Assembly (NCBI RefSeq): GCF_011393025.1
Contig: NZ_JAAOEO010000012.1
Coordinates: 62,001 to 126,000 of the forward strand
Source: Neobacillus terrae
Lineage (GTDB): Bacteria > Bacillota > Bacilli > Bacillales > Cytobacillaceae
Direction of reading: 5' to 3'
DNA length: 64,000 nt
Made by a program: the position numbers and the translations under genes. Below are positions 30,274-38,585 of the stretch, piece after piece. The notes beneath the pieces were generated by a model that searched no databases, was not told the origin of the DNA, and was given only the letters and a program-made list of their open reading frames with translations. Within the stretch, counting starts at the first letter, position 1; the number at the start of each line of letters is the position of its first letter.

Positions 30274-30310
30274 CAATTAACCTCCTTCCCAGTTTTTTTT
30301 ACCACTTAGA

Positions 30311-30347
30311 CAAAAATGGTGCACCAGTAAAAGATACTAATGCACCT
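30311..30347 (-). terminator. Hairpin after cotB
   Basis: Minus-strand GGTGCA and TGCACC arms with a ~19-nt loop followed by ATTTTTG; a weak terminator between cotB and the CotB-like gene. Confidence 0.5.
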
Positions 30348-30395
30348 GCCAAAGAATCGGATTTATTTGAAAAGAACAGTGAGCACCTGTGACTA

Positions 30396-31661
30396 TTAAG
30401 GTTTCCAAAAATAATCTATAACTTTAACAATACTGCCCACATCATTGCGTCTTCTCGAAGTATTTCTTCGGTTGCCGCTTCTTCGGTTGCCGCTTCTTCG
30501 GTTATCACTTCTTCGGTTGCCGCTTCTTCGGTTATCACTTCTTCGGTTGCCGCTTCTTCGGTTGTCGCTTCTGCGGTTTGAAGTTCTTCTGCGGTTTGAA
30601 GTTCTTCTGCGACCTGATGATCTTCTGCGTCCTGATGAGCTTCTGCGGTCTGATGAGCTTCTGCGGCTTGATGAGCTTCTGCGGCTTGATGAGCTTCTGC
30701 GGCTTGATGAGCTACTGCGGCTTGATGAGCTTTCTTCACTAGAACTTTCCTCATTTTGGTTTTGATTTTGATTCTGATTCTGATTATCTTCCTCACTTTT
30801 TTGATTATTTTGGTTATTTTGCTTAAACGCTCCTTTAGGTCCTAAACAAATGCTCTTAATGTGATAAGGATGAATCCTCATGACCTCTTGATTGTTTACC
30901 AGTGTATAATGTCCGCCAGTATTTTCAACCAGCACTCCCTCTACAGCTTCCGGTCCATGGCCGTTAATTGAAACCCATTGATGGGAGAAATGACTGAATA
31001 CATCATGGAATTTCATTGGATTGTGCCACCTTGGAATAACCATCTCTTGCTGTTGTTCTGTCTCTTGCTGTTGTTCTGTCTCTTGTTCTCCTTCTTGCTG
31101 GCCGCCGTTGTTCGCATTTTGATATTTTGAAACACTCTTGATATGCTGAGAGTTTAAATAAAGGATGCCATCATCCTCGGTAAATATAACGATATAGTCA
31201 TCATAGACCCCCACCAATAATCCTGTTTTAGAATCTGGTGCGGAAAGATTTATTTGGATCGTTTCGTCGACCAATTCTTCAAAGAGTAAGCTGAAATTCT
31301 CAGCATCGATGAAATCAAGTTCTTCCTCATCTGATGCTATCATCTGGGTTGAATTAGATTTTGAATCTTCAATAATACTTTTTACATGGGCTGAGTTGTA
31401 ATAAACAATAGTCGGTTCTTGCTGGTTTTGCTGATTTCCATTTTGATTGGTATTTTGGTTGCCGTTTTGGTTGCCGTTCTGATTGCCGTTATTGTTGTTT
31501 TGTACACAAAGTGTAATAAAATCTGACTTAACATCCAGCAATTTCCCTGTTTTCGATAATGGCCCGCCTTTGAAAATTTTTACATCCTTTCCTTTTAGGG
31601 CCCTCAGAAAGGAATGAAATGATCGCTGATCGTCATCTCGATTCATTTTTTCTTTCTCCAT
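30396..31661 (-). CDS. cotB: Spore coat protein CotB
   Basis: Outer spore coat protein of 421 residues. Three similar modules follow each other in the N-terminal two thirds (KGGPLSKTGKLLDVKSDF near 37-54, SAPDSKTGLLVGVYDDY near 140-156, HGPEAVEGVLVENTGGHY near 235-252). An Asn/Gln linker leads to a long Ser-Arg tail with RRSSSS and then RRSDNRRSGN repeats. In B. subtilis this tail is phosphorylated by CotH, whose gene is directly upstream here. The codon-level repeats create long open frames on the other frames and strand; these are artefacts. An extra Asn/Gln-rich insert (NQNGNQNTNQ) lies in module one. ATG follows GGAGG. Confidence 0.93.
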   Translation of the reverse strand: MEKEKMNRDDDQRSFHSFLRALKGKDVKIFKGGPLSKTGKLLDVKSDFITLCVQNNNNGNQNGNQNGNQNTNQNGNQQNQQEPTIVYYNSAHVKSIIEDSKSNSTQMIASDEEELDFIDAENFSLLFEELVDETIQINLSAPDSKTGLLVGVYDDYIVIFTEDDGILYLNSQHIKSVSKYQNANNGGQQEGEQETEQQQETEQQQEMVIPRWHNPMKFHDVFSHFSHQWVSINGHGPEAVEGVLVENTGGHYTLVNNQEVMRIHPYHIKSICLGPKGAFKQNNQNNQKSEEDNQNQNQNQNQNEESSSEESSSSRSSSSSRRSSSSRRSSSSRRSSSDRRSSSGRRRSSGRRRTSNRRRTSNRRSDNRRSGNRRSDNRRSGNRRSDNRRSGNRRSGNRRNTSRRRNDVGSIVKVIDYFWKP

Positions 31662-31783
31662 GTTTATCCTCCTATGCTCCTAAGCTTTAATAGTGATTTA
31701 TAATCCATATATACGTATCATGCAGGGACATGGAACCTATTAATAGCCCAAATTAGGAAAATTCAGCTTTTGCCTATTAGTTA

Positions 31784-32875
31784 TTAATCTAATTTTCCTA
31801 ATTGGTTTTTGATATAGGCACTTCTTTTTTCAATAAAAGAAAAAATAAATTCCGGTTCCCGGTCAAAATGATCAATTTTATCTTTTCTATAAGGATCCAA
31901 AAGGACTGCTGGACGGATATGATTATACAAAGCTTCGACTTTCGGCTTCAAATTATCAATGGTAAATTGGTTTTCCAGTGCACTTCCCAGAATGTTTTTA
32001 TATTTTTTTCTAAAATTATCCACGTACAGAAGTCGCGCGGTAAGGGTGTTAAACCCCTCAATTCTTACATATTCGGCAGACATATACTTTCCGTTTACAT
32101 CCCTTCCCCATGTGGCATCATAATCCCAGGGAAGGACCTCAAAGAGGCCAGTCTCACCGCTCTTGTACAAAGAATAATTATGAACAAAACCATCATAATT
32201 CTGAGTTAAAATTACCCCAGCCATCCATTTCAAATATTTATCTACGTTTACCAGTTGACTAATTTCACGTTCAAATTCATTATTTGGAATCGTGTTGAGC
32301 TTATAAATCATCTGCTCCAGTGGAAAATTGTCCTGGTCATTGCCCACTTTACGTTCATAGCCCAGAAAGAGAGATTTTTTAGTCTCCTTATCCAAATCAC
32401 TCATCAATGAGAAATTCGCATCTCCATCTACCGCATAAAATATGGCACCCTCTGGCAGGCCCCTTTTTTTCAAAAAGTTTTCATCTACCGATTCTATTTC
32501 CAAATATACCCCTTCAGCTTTTCCATTTATTTTTAAAAAGATATGTCTTGATCTGGGAGCAAGGCAGCCTAGTTCAGTAAAGAAATCAAAAGATAATTTA
32601 TTTCTAATCATTGAGGGATCTTTATATTCAGCATTTAAATGAATGTCTTTTGATCCTTTAAAGACCGGTGGTTTATAAAAGGTGGCCTGATATGATTTTT
32701 TCTTAAAATCACGTATATGGGACCCACGATAGCGAATGTCAATCTCCAGTCTTTTTCCTTCAGCTTTTAGTTGTGCCGGCAGAGGATCTTCACACCAAAT
32801 ATCCCTCTTTAGTTCTTTCAGATCCATTGGATGTATGAAAACCTGATACACAGGAATTTCTGCACTTATGTCCAT
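31784..32875 (-). CDS. cotH: Spore coat kinase CotH
   Basis: Atypical protein kinase of 363 residues that phosphorylates Ser in CotB and CotG during coat assembly. Typical stretches are YRGSHIRDFKKKSYQ, with the ATP-contacting region, and the metal-binding segment LPWDYDATWGRD. The ATG follows AAGGAGG. The order cotB-cotH with cotG divergent is that of B. subtilis. There the cotH transcript begins beyond cotG on the opposite strand; no convincing sigma-K site was found in the corresponding place here. Confidence 0.94.
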   Translation of the reverse strand: MDISAEIPVYQVFIHPMDLKELKRDIWCEDPLPAQLKAEGKRLEIDIRYRGSHIRDFKKKSYQATFYKPPVFKGSKDIHLNAEYKDPSMIRNKLSFDFFTELGCLAPRSRHIFLKINGKAEGVYLEIESVDENFLKKRGLPEGAIFYAVDGDANFSLMSDLDKETKKSLFLGYERKVGNDQDNFPLEQMIYKLNTIPNNEFEREISQLVNVDKYLKWMAGVILTQNYDGFVHNYSLYKSGETGLFEVLPWDYDATWGRDVNGKYMSAEYVRIEGFNTLTARLLYVDNFRKKYKNILGSALENQFTIDNLKPKVEALYNHIRPAVLLDPYRKDKIDHFDREPEFIFSFIEKRSAYIKNQLGKLD

Positions 32876-32923
32876 TGGTTATTCCTCCTTCCCTTATAAA
32901 TATGAAGAAGAGATAAACGTTGG

Positions 32924-32949
32924 CACATTGGGCCTCGCCTTTTTGCATA
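32924..32949 (+). promoter_or_regulatory. Candidate sigma-K promoter of cotG
   Basis: CACA (32924-32927) and GCATA (32945-32949) are 17 bp apart, close to the sigma-K pattern AC / CATA. The leader to the cotG ATG would be about 105 nt. One expected -10 position (the downstream TA) does not match fully. Confidence 0.4.
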
Positions 32950-33062
32950 AATACGCTAATGACCCAATCCATTTACTGGTTAAAAGCGTAGATTATTAAC
33001 AAAGAAAGGAATAAATATTGTCTTAATAACCTTTCTTAATAAATTCAAGGAGGTTTTGATAG

Positions 33063-33746
33063 ATGGATCAAAACATTACTTCGCAGGAAATCCAAAAGGC
33101 AGCAAATCAGGCAAGAAGATTTGGTGACTTCATGTTTTCTGACCCGCGTGGGAGGACTTCCAGGCAGAGAAGAACAACCAGAAGGACTCAAAGCACTGCA
33201 AGACAAACAACCAGAAGAACCGTAAGGCAAACAACGAGAAGAGCCGTAAACCAAAAAACAATAATTCGTAATTTAAGAAACACAACCAGACGCTCCTCTT
33301 CCAGACGTTCTTCCAGCAGTTCTTCCAGACGGAGACGTTCTTCAAGCAGAAATTCAAGACGTAGACGTTCTTCCAGACGTAGACGTTCTTCTAGGCGGAT
33401 ACGTTCTTCTTGGGGTTCTTTAGGGGGAATTTCAGACATACTTTCTTCCATGCTAAGACGTTCTTATGGGCGTTCCTCCAGACGTTCTTCCAGCAGTTCT
33501 TCCAGACGTTCTTCCAGCAGTTCTTCCAGGCGTTCCTCCAGTAGTTCCTCCAGGCGTTCTTCCAGGCGTTCCTCCAGTAGTTCCTCCAGGCGTTCTTCCA
33601 GGCGTTCTTCGAGGCGTTCTTCCAGGCGTTCTTCACACAGAAGACACACTTCAAGCACAAGGAGAACCAGCGCAGAGCATTTTAACCGCAGAGAAAGGTA
33701 CTGGAAGGACGGAAACATGTGGCAAGAAAGGCTTTATAACGAATAA
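33063..33746 (+). CDS. cotG: CotG-like Ser/Arg-rich spore coat protein
   Basis: A 227-residue, very basic protein divergent from cotH, the place of cotG. A short N-terminal region (MDQNITSQEIQKAANQARR) leads to a Thr-Arg zone, then repeats of RRSSSSSS and RRSSRRSS over residues ~78-200, and a conserved-looking tail RYWKDGNMWQERL. The repeat unit at DNA level is about 9-15 bp (CGTTCTTCCAG variants). Disordered, phosphorylatable repeats fit a CotH substrate. The ATG follows AAGGAGG. Assignment rests on composition and synteny rather than on residue identity, which CotG proteins rarely conserve. Confidence 0.82.
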   Translation: MDQNITSQEIQKAANQARRFGDFMFSDPRGRTSRQRRTTRRTQSTARQTTRRTVRQTTRRAVNQKTIIRNLRNTTRRSSSRRSSSSSSRRRRSSSRNSRRRRSSRRRRSSRRIRSSWGSLGGISDILSSMLRRSYGRSSRRSSSSSSRRSSSSSSRRSSSSSSRRSSRRSSSSSSRRSSRRSSRRSSRRSSHRRHTSSTRRTSAEHFNRRERYWKDGNMWQERLYNE

Positions 33747-33761
33747 CCTGTAATCTCAATT

Positions 33762-33795
33762 GCCGTTGGAATTATCTCCAGCGGCTTATATTTTG
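33762..33795 (+). terminator. Terminator of cotG
   Basis: GCCGTTGGA pairs with TCCAGCGGC (one G-T) around six bases, then TTATATTTTG. Confidence 0.8.
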
Positions 33796-33910
33796 ACTTT
33801 AAAGTGTTCTTAATAAAACAACAGGCTGAAGCCCCCTTGGAAAAGACTACATTTGTTACGTCTCTAAACCATTTAATGAATAAGCACTCCACAAAGAATA
33901 TTATAAAACA

Positions 33911-33942
33911 AAAAAAACAGTCCGCCCTCTTCCGGGCGGACA
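33911..33942 (-). terminator. Terminator of the cold-shock gene
   Basis: Minus-strand GTCCGCCC and GGGCGGAC arms with six loop bases followed by TGTTTTTTTTG. Confidence 0.9.
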
Positions 33943-33960
33943 GTCTGAATTAGTCAATTA

Positions 33961-34161
33961 TTATTTTTTTGTTACGTTAGCTGCTTGTGGTCCCCGAGCT
34001 CCTTCAACAACTTCAAAAGAAACTTCTTGACCTTCTTCAAGTGATTTGAAACCTTCAGATTGGATTGCAGAATAGTGAACGAAAACGTCGTTGCCGTCTT
34101 CCGCTTCGATAAATCCAAATCCTTTTTCTGCATTAAACCATTTAACTTTACCGTTTTTCAT
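33961..34161 (-). CDS. Cold-shock protein, CspB family
   Basis: OB-fold single-stranded nucleic acid binding protein of 66 residues. RNP1 KGFGFIE (residues 13-19) and RNP2 VFVHYSAI (26-33) are intact. ATG follows AGGAGG. It has a ~150-nt 5' leader with a good sigma-A promoter, as usual for csp genes whose leader refolds in the cold. Which B. subtilis csp it matches cannot be decided by eye. Confidence 0.95.
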   Translation of the reverse strand: MKNGKVKWFNAEKGFGFIEAEDGNDVFVHYSAIQSEGFKSLEEGQEVSFEVVEGARGPQAANVTKK

Positions 34162-34312
34162 GTAAAAAAATCCTCCTATTGGCTCGCACTAAAGCCATGT
34201 GTAAATTCACCAAATTACAGCGCTGATAGATTTTTGGATCTCTCACCCTAATGTTTACAAACACTTTGAAAAAGTGTGAAACATAAAGCTAGCACATGTA
34301 ACGGCTTCTTTT

Positions 34313-34342
34313 ATTTTACCATTTTTACATCAATACTGTCAA
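34313..34342 (-). promoter_or_regulatory. Sigma-A promoter of the cold-shock gene
   Basis: Minus-strand TTGACA (34337-34342) and TAAAAT (34313-34318) with an 18-bp spacer. The leader that follows contains an ACACTTT/AAAGTGT hairpin at about 34261-34278. Confidence 0.75.
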
Positions 34343-34371
34343 GGTTTGGAATGCTCTCCAGCTCCTATAAT

Positions 34372-34515
34372 TTATGTCCTTTCTGTCAATTTTTCAGTAA
34401 GGCTTTGGATGGATTGCACCACCATATCAAGCTTGGCTTCTATTCGATACAAGAGATACAGCGTAACAATAATCGGAAAACCTACATCACTGATGAAAGG
34501 AATAATTTTATCCAC
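34372..34515 (-). CDS. YvrJ family small membrane protein
   Basis: A 47-residue protein (start GTG) with one hydrophobic segment, VGFPIIVTLYLLYRIEAKLD, typical of the YvrJ family, and a charged C-terminal helix. The GTG at 34515 has AAAGGAGGG 6 nt upstream; a longer frame to the right lacks such a site. It stands near DUF2922 and DUF1659 genes, a grouping often seen in Bacillaceae. Function is unknown; its -10/-35 signals were not identified. Confidence 0.8.
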   Translation of the reverse strand: MDKIIPFISDVGFPIIVTLYLLYRIEAKLDMVVQSIQSLTEKLTERT

Positions 34516-34710
34516 GATACACCCTCCTTTCTGAGAAAAGCTAAAGCGTCTCTTTACGACGGATAGCACTTTTGATGATAGGTTAAGTTCACCACATCCT
34601 CGAAAAAGCAGGTGCTTGTCCTTTGTGCGAGGATATAGTTTACGAAGCCTTCCATGTCCTGTCCGTCCTGCATTTATAATTTATGAATATAAATTCATTA
34701 ACTTAAAGAA

Positions 34711-34735
34711 GAGGGCCGGTAAATAACCAGCCCTC
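34711..34735 (-). terminator. Terminator of the DUF1659-DUF2922 pair
   Basis: GAGGGC and GCCCTC arms enclosing a GG/CC extension, followed on the minus strand by TTCTTT. Confidence 0.7.
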
Positions 34736-34745
34736 CATGTTAGGA

Positions 34746-34964
34746 TTATGCCAATGGATAATCAGTAACATTGCGTTCGATCAGCCTTGAGCCTTTTGCA
34801 GAGGATAAAACTCCGCTTGTAGTAACAAATATCCCAGCAGCGATTACTTCTTCCATTCTTTGTTTTACTGCTGCCTGATCAACTGGTTCCTTCGGATTGT
34901 CAATCACAATCCTGGAGGGTTTGCCTCCTTCAGTAACAAATTCAAGCTCCAGAGTCTTTGCCAT
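34746..34964 (-). CDS. DUF2922 family protein
   Basis: A 72-residue protein starting MAKTLELEFVTEGGKPSRI, matching DUF2922 in length and pattern. The ATG at 34964 lies 7 nt after GGAGGTG; the GTG three codons earlier is part of that site. It follows a DUF1659 gene after about 34 bp, and the two are probably co-transcribed. No function is established for the family. Confidence 0.82.
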   Translation of the reverse strand: MAKTLELEFVTEGGKPSRIVIDNPKEPVDQAAVKQRMEEVIAAGIFVTTSGVLSSAKGSRLIERNVTDYPLA

Positions 34965-34998
34965 TCTATTCACCTCCTATCCTTTATTTTTTCTTTGA

Positions 34999-35217
34999 TT
35001 AACCAATAATTTCCGAACTATCAATTCTTTCAACTGTACTTAGCGGTTCATTGCTTAGGGCAGCTAAAGCTCGTGCTGTTTGCAGCAGCTGGTCAGCTGT
35101 TGCATCCTTTTTAACATTGTTAAAGGTTTTTGTTTTGTATAGCGGTTTTCCATTGTCATCCATTCCGGCGTCATAAACCATTTTGAGTCTTGTGATTGCA
35201 AGCATTGCCTGTGCCAT
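34999..35217 (-). CDS. DUF1659 family protein
   Basis: A 72-residue protein, MAQAMLAITRLKMVYDAG onward, with the KTKTFNNVKKDATADQLLQ stretch characteristic of DUF1659. ATG follows AAAGGAGGTGA. It is the first gene of the small-protein pair with DUF2922. Function unknown. Confidence 0.82.
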   Translation of the reverse strand: MAQAMLAITRLKMVYDAGMDDNGKPLYKTKTFNNVKKDATADQLLQTARALAALSNEPLSTVERIDSSEIIG

Positions 35218-35372
35218 TGTCCATCACCTCCTTTCACCTTCTATATACAAAAAAAAGGAGAAAAAGGTCAGGGTATATTCCATATTTTTAAAAATGCATA
35301 GCAAGTTTTTTATAAATATCTCAAGAAAAAATTCATATATTTAAAAGAAACTATTACAGGGGAGGAAGCAGA

Positions 35373-35738
35373 ATGGATTGGTATCTCAGGGTTTTAAAAA
35401 ATTATGTTGGGTTTCAGGGGAGAGCGAGGAGAAAAGAATATTGGATGTTTTATCTTTTTAATGCCATCATTTCGCTCATTTTGTATATCGTTCAGTCTGT
35501 AGCTGATTTAAGCTCACTTCTTACAACTCTGTATTCCATTGCCGTTTTTCTTCCGTCTCTTGCTGTTACTGTCCGCAGATTGCATGATACGGGCAGAAGC
35601 GGATGGTGGATATTAATTGGACTCGTCCCTTTTGCGGGAGCTATCGTGTTGCTTGTATTTGCCTGCCTGGACAGCTACCCCAATGAAAATCAATATGGGC
35701 AAAACCCTAAACTGAATGAACCTATTGAATATAAATGA
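35373..35738 (+). CDS. DUF805 inner membrane protein
   Basis: A 121-residue membrane protein with about four spans. It begins MDWYLRVLKNYVGFQGRARR and has RRKEYWMFYLFN and RRLHDTGRSGWW, the defining DUF805 motifs. ATG follows GGGGAGGAAG. It is a single-gene unit with its own terminator. The biological role of DUF805 proteins is not known. Confidence 0.9.
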   Translation: MDWYLRVLKNYVGFQGRARRKEYWMFYLFNAIISLILYIVQSVADLSSLLTTLYSIAVFLPSLAVTVRRLHDTGRSGWWILIGLVPFAGAIVLLVFACLDSYPNENQYGQNPKLNEPIEYK

Positions 35739-35739
35739 A

Positions 35740-35780
35740 AAAACCGCCATTCCCTAATGGGGTGGCGGTTCTATAATTTT
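35740..35780 (+). terminator. Terminator of the DUF805 gene
   Basis: AACCGCCA pairs with TGGCGGTT, followed by CTATAATTTTC; preceded by a run of A that would also serve the opposite strand. Confidence 0.8.
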
Positions 35781-35947
35781 CTTGGAATCTATATTAAATT
35801 AATTCTGAATTAGATTTATCTTAATCTAGATCCTGCACCTTAGCTCATTAGAGGAAGCTGCTGTTCAGCTCGTCTCCAAAGCTCACGCTTCAAATCAAAG
35901 TAGTCAATTGCACATGTTTCTGAACGGGCACTTTGGCCTTTTTATAT

Positions 35948-36913
35948 TTATGGAATTAAAAGAATTTTGCCGGTGCTTTTTCGGCTTTCTAAATATGCAT
36001 GCGCCTTGCCTCCATCTTTTAATGGAAATTGTTTTGGGGTTTCTATCTTTAATTTACCCTCTTCTATCCAGCTGAAAAGCTGTCTTGAACGCTGATAACG
36101 TTCTTCGCAGGATGTCAGTACATTCCATAGATCTCCTCCGGTCAGTGTTTTTGACGTGTCCATCAGCATTCTGGGATCTACTGGCTCAGGATCTCCACCT
36201 GCCATGCCATAAAACACCACTGTTCCTCCAATCCGGACTGCTTTAAAACTATCCATTAAGGTAGAGCCGACTGAATCATAGGCTGCATCAGCCCCTTTTC
36301 CCCTTGTTGCTAATTTCACTTCTTCAGCCCAATCCTGTCCATATAAAAACATTTCATGTGCCCCTGCTTTACGTGCAATTTCGGCTTTTTCCGGTGTAGA
36401 AGTTAGGCCAATCACCTTTCCACCAAAAATTACTGCTATTTGAGTAAGAAGCTGTCCCACTCCTCCTGCTGCTGCATGGACAAGTACAACGTCTCCTTCT
36501 TTTACCTGGAAGCTGTCCTGTGCAAGATATTGAGCAGTAAGCCCCTGTAACAAAACGGAGGAGGCAATTTCAAAAGATATGGAATCCGGAAGAGGAATGA
36601 CCTTATCCCTCGGCACTGCGACTAATTCAGCATTTGCATAAGGAACATCTGCAAAGGCGACTCTGTCTCCGGGCTTTATACCATCGACCTCTGCTCCCAC
36701 TTCTTCCACAACCCCGGCTCCTTCATACCCCAAGATAAAAGGCGGGTTCCCGGCAAGATGATAATTACCTTTCCTCCGGTATATATCTGCGAAATTCAGC
36801 CCAATTGCCTTCATACTGACAAGGACTTCCGTTTGCTTACACTCCGGATTATTAATATCACTATAGTGCAGGACCTCTGGCCCGCCAAATTCATTAAAAA
36901 CGAGTGCTTTCAT
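35948..36913 (-). CDS. Quinone oxidoreductase, zinc-free MDR family
   Basis: NADPH-dependent quinone or enone reductase of 321 residues. N-terminal MKALVFNEFGGPEVL, the GYEGAGVVEEVG segment and the nucleotide-binding stretch VHAAAGGVGQLLTQIA are typical of QOR proteins; the zinc-ligand cysteines of alcohol dehydrogenases are absent. ATG follows GAGGTAAAC. It lies downstream of a kinase-like gene with 75 bp between them. The exact substrate is unknown. Confidence 0.9.
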   Translation of the reverse strand: MKALVFNEFGGPEVLHYSDINNPECKQTEVLVSMKAIGLNFADIYRRKGNYHLAGNPPFILGYEGAGVVEEVGAEVDGIKPGDRVAFADVPYANAELVAVPRDKVIPLPDSISFEIASSVLLQGLTAQYLAQDSFQVKEGDVVLVHAAAGGVGQLLTQIAVIFGGKVIGLTSTPEKAEIARKAGAHEMFLYGQDWAEEVKLATRGKGADAAYDSVGSTLMDSFKAVRIGGTVVFYGMAGGDPEPVDPRMLMDTSKTLTGGDLWNVLTSCEERYQRSRQLFSWIEEGKLKIETPKQFPLKDGGKAHAYLESRKSTGKILLIP

Positions 36914-36988
36914 TTGTTTACCTCATTAATCGTAGTTTACCTTCAAGGTTTATTATATACAGTTATGAGTTAATTTTAAAATACCAAG

Positions 36989-37669
36989 CTAAAAATCCTG
37001 CTTGATCTTATTTAAAAAAATACTGCTTTTCCTTTTTGTTCTTTTATAAATTCTGTAGCCTTTTCGTACACTGTCCACCACAGCAAACGGAATCGGAGGG
37101 TGAAATTTATAAATAAAAGGCTTATAGATTCGGTAATAAGCTTTTTTTAAATCATTCCATTTGCTGCAGTACCCTTCTTTATAGAAGTCGGAAATATCCA
37201 CAATATATCCTCGGCCATTATCCATCACCACATTTTTCCCATGGATATCAAATGGATTAAGCCCTTTTTTCCGTGCAAAGTCAAGACCATGATCGATATC
37301 GTTAATGACACTTTCAGGGATGCGTACTCCTTTAACAAGAGCATTGAATAGGGTAATCCCTGACAGTTTTTTTAATACCAAATAGTTATCGCTATAGGCA
37401 TAAAGCGTGGAGTACGCTTCATGTTTCCCCAAGCGTTCGTATACTTGTTTTTCCTTCTTTATCTCTTCAACGTTCCTTCCATACACCTTTACAACTAAGT
37501 CCGGATTAGCATCGTGAACAAACACGGCAGCATAATTTCCATTTCCGATCAATTTCCAGGACTTTGATTGATTTCTTACCAGAATGGGATCAAAAGGACT
37601 TTCAGTTGTTAACTGAATATATGGTAATAGTTCCTCTTCTATTAATCTGATATAATGGTTCAATTCCAT
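36989..37669 (-). CDS. Small Ser/Thr protein-kinase-like protein (YrzF type)
   Basis: A 226-residue kinase-fold protein. The nucleotide loop IGNGNYAAVF, the lysine in VVKVYG, the catalytic loop FDIHGKNVVMD and the metal-binding VDISDF are present, though compact. The ATG at 37669 follows AGAAGGTG; 14 extra upstream codons have no ribosome site. The C-terminal ~60 residues are basic. Substrates are unknown; similar proteins occur across Bacillus. Confidence 0.75.
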   Translation of the reverse strand: MELNHYIRLIEEELLPYIQLTTESPFDPILVRNQSKSWKLIGNGNYAAVFVHDANPDLVVKVYGRNVEEIKKEKQVYERLGKHEAYSTLYAYSDNYLVLKKLSGITLFNALVKGVRIPESVINDIDHGLDFARKKGLNPFDIHGKNVVMDNGRGYIVDISDFYKEGYCSKWNDLKKAYYRIYKPFIYKFHPPIPFAVVDSVRKGYRIYKRTKRKSSIFLNKIKQDF

Positions 37670-37726
37670 TCTGGCACCTTCTATACAAAAATTAATTTTT
37701 GTTCCCGTCATATCTATTACTTGGTT

Positions 37727-38104
37727 TCAAATTAACATAGATTTATAGATTTCCAGCTTTTTTTCAGTAACACCAATCACGGATTCAATTTCATGCTTTT
37801 GGTGCTGCAGTTTTTGCAGATGCTTCTCCAGAATGGTTTTACGAATGAGAATAATAGCTGAGATTTCTGGTACATCCTTTTCGAGAACACAGCCTTCTTT
37901 CACAATTTCTTTAATATCCTGTAAACTCATCCCGGTGCTCTTTAGGCTGCAAATGAACTGAATAAATTGCACATCTTGTGCAGTGTACACCCTGTCCTTC
38001 CCATTTACTCGTTTTGGAAAGGGCAGAATTCCTTCTTTTTCATAGAAACGCAATGTATGTGCCGACAATCCCGTTTTTGCAGATGCCTCTCCGATTGTAA
38101 ACAT
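37727..38104 (-). CDS. MerR-family transcriptional regulator
   Basis: A 125-residue regulator. The winged helix-turn-helix TIGEASAKTGLSAHTLRFYE is at residues 3-22, followed by a long dimerisation helix. A single cysteine (near residue 74, KEGCVLEKDV) could sense aldehydes or other electrophiles as in AdhR-type proteins. ATG follows CGGAGG. It is divergent from a carboxymuconolactone decarboxylase gene whose promoter has the long spacer and dyad expected for MerR control. Confidence 0.9.
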   Translation of the reverse strand: MFTIGEASAKTGLSAHTLRFYEKEGILPFPKRVNGKDRVYTAQDVQFIQFICSLKSTGMSLQDIKEIVKEGCVLEKDVPEISAIILIRKTILEKHLQKLQHQKHEIESVIGVTEKKLEIYKSMLI

Positions 38105-38148
38105 AATATTCCTCCGAAATATTTTCTTCCTTTAATCATATTTGCTTG

Positions 38149-38179
38149 TTGACTTAGATTCCACTCTAAGCATTATCCT
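38149..38179 (+). promoter_or_regulatory. MerR-type promoter with 19-bp spacer
   Basis: TTGACT (38149-38154) and TATCCT (38174-38179) are 19 bp apart; between them lies the dyad CTTAGA / TCTAAG (38153-38170). The over-long spacer with a central dyad is the mark of promoters twisted open by MerR proteins. Confidence 0.75.
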
Positions 38180-38210
38180 TTAATCATTAAATGTAAAGGA
38201 TGTGGTTTTT

Positions 38211-38585
38211 ATGCAAGAAAAACGGTATATTCGCGGCAAAAGACTCCTGAAAGAAATCGTAGGGGACCCTGCTCGTGAAACAATAAAAAAATTAAATATG
38301 GTTGCGCCTGATGCAGGAATCTTGCTCGCCGCACATTTTGGGGACTTTTACTCAAGAGAGTGCCTCGATTTAAAAACGAGAGAGATGGTTACTTTATCAT
38401 CACTCGCTTCCACAGGTAAAACAGCACAGTTAAAGGTACATTTGAATGCAGCTGTTACATTAGGGTGCACACGCGAGGAAATTTGTGAGATTATGATTCA
38501 ATTAATCCCTTATAATGGGTTCCCCACAGCTCTTAATGCACTTGAAATAGTTCGTGAATTTTTTCTAGAGAAGGAGGAACTATGA
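38211..38585 (+). CDS. Carboxymuconolactone decarboxylase family protein
   Basis: A 124-residue AhpD/CMD-fold protein. The stretch KTREMVTLSSLASTGKTAQLK and the later GCTREEICEIMIQL show the family, but the CXXC pair of the AhpD peroxidase type is missing; only one Cys (GCT) remains, so a decarboxylase-like or other role is more likely. ATG at 38211 follows AAAGGATG. It overlaps the next gene by four bases and is divergent from the MerR regulator. Confidence 0.85.
   Translation: MQEKRYIRGKRLLKEIVGDPARETIKKLNMVAPDAGILLAAHFGDFYSRECLDLKTREMVTLSSLASTGKTAQLKVHLNAAVTLGCTREEICEIMIQLIPYNGFPTALNALEIVREFFLEKEEL

Noticed and set aside
30416-30796. Long open frames on other frames and strand over the cotB tail
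   Set aside because: They follow from the short codon repeats of the Ser/Arg tail; no ribosome sites, and cotB itself is clearly recognised.
33130-33718. Several opposing open frames over cotG
   Set aside because: Repeat artefacts (EERLEE and KNAWKN patterns) of the CotG repeats; no start signals.
33747-33960. Sigma-K promoter for cotH downstream of cotG, as in B. subtilis
   Set aside because: No AC / CATA pair at suitable spacing was found on the minus strand.
35845-35947. Minus-strand fragment reading IDYFDLKRELWRRAEQQ
   Set aside because: About 31 codons open with a plausible composition but no start codon or ribosome site; could be a gene relic, not supported enough to annotate.
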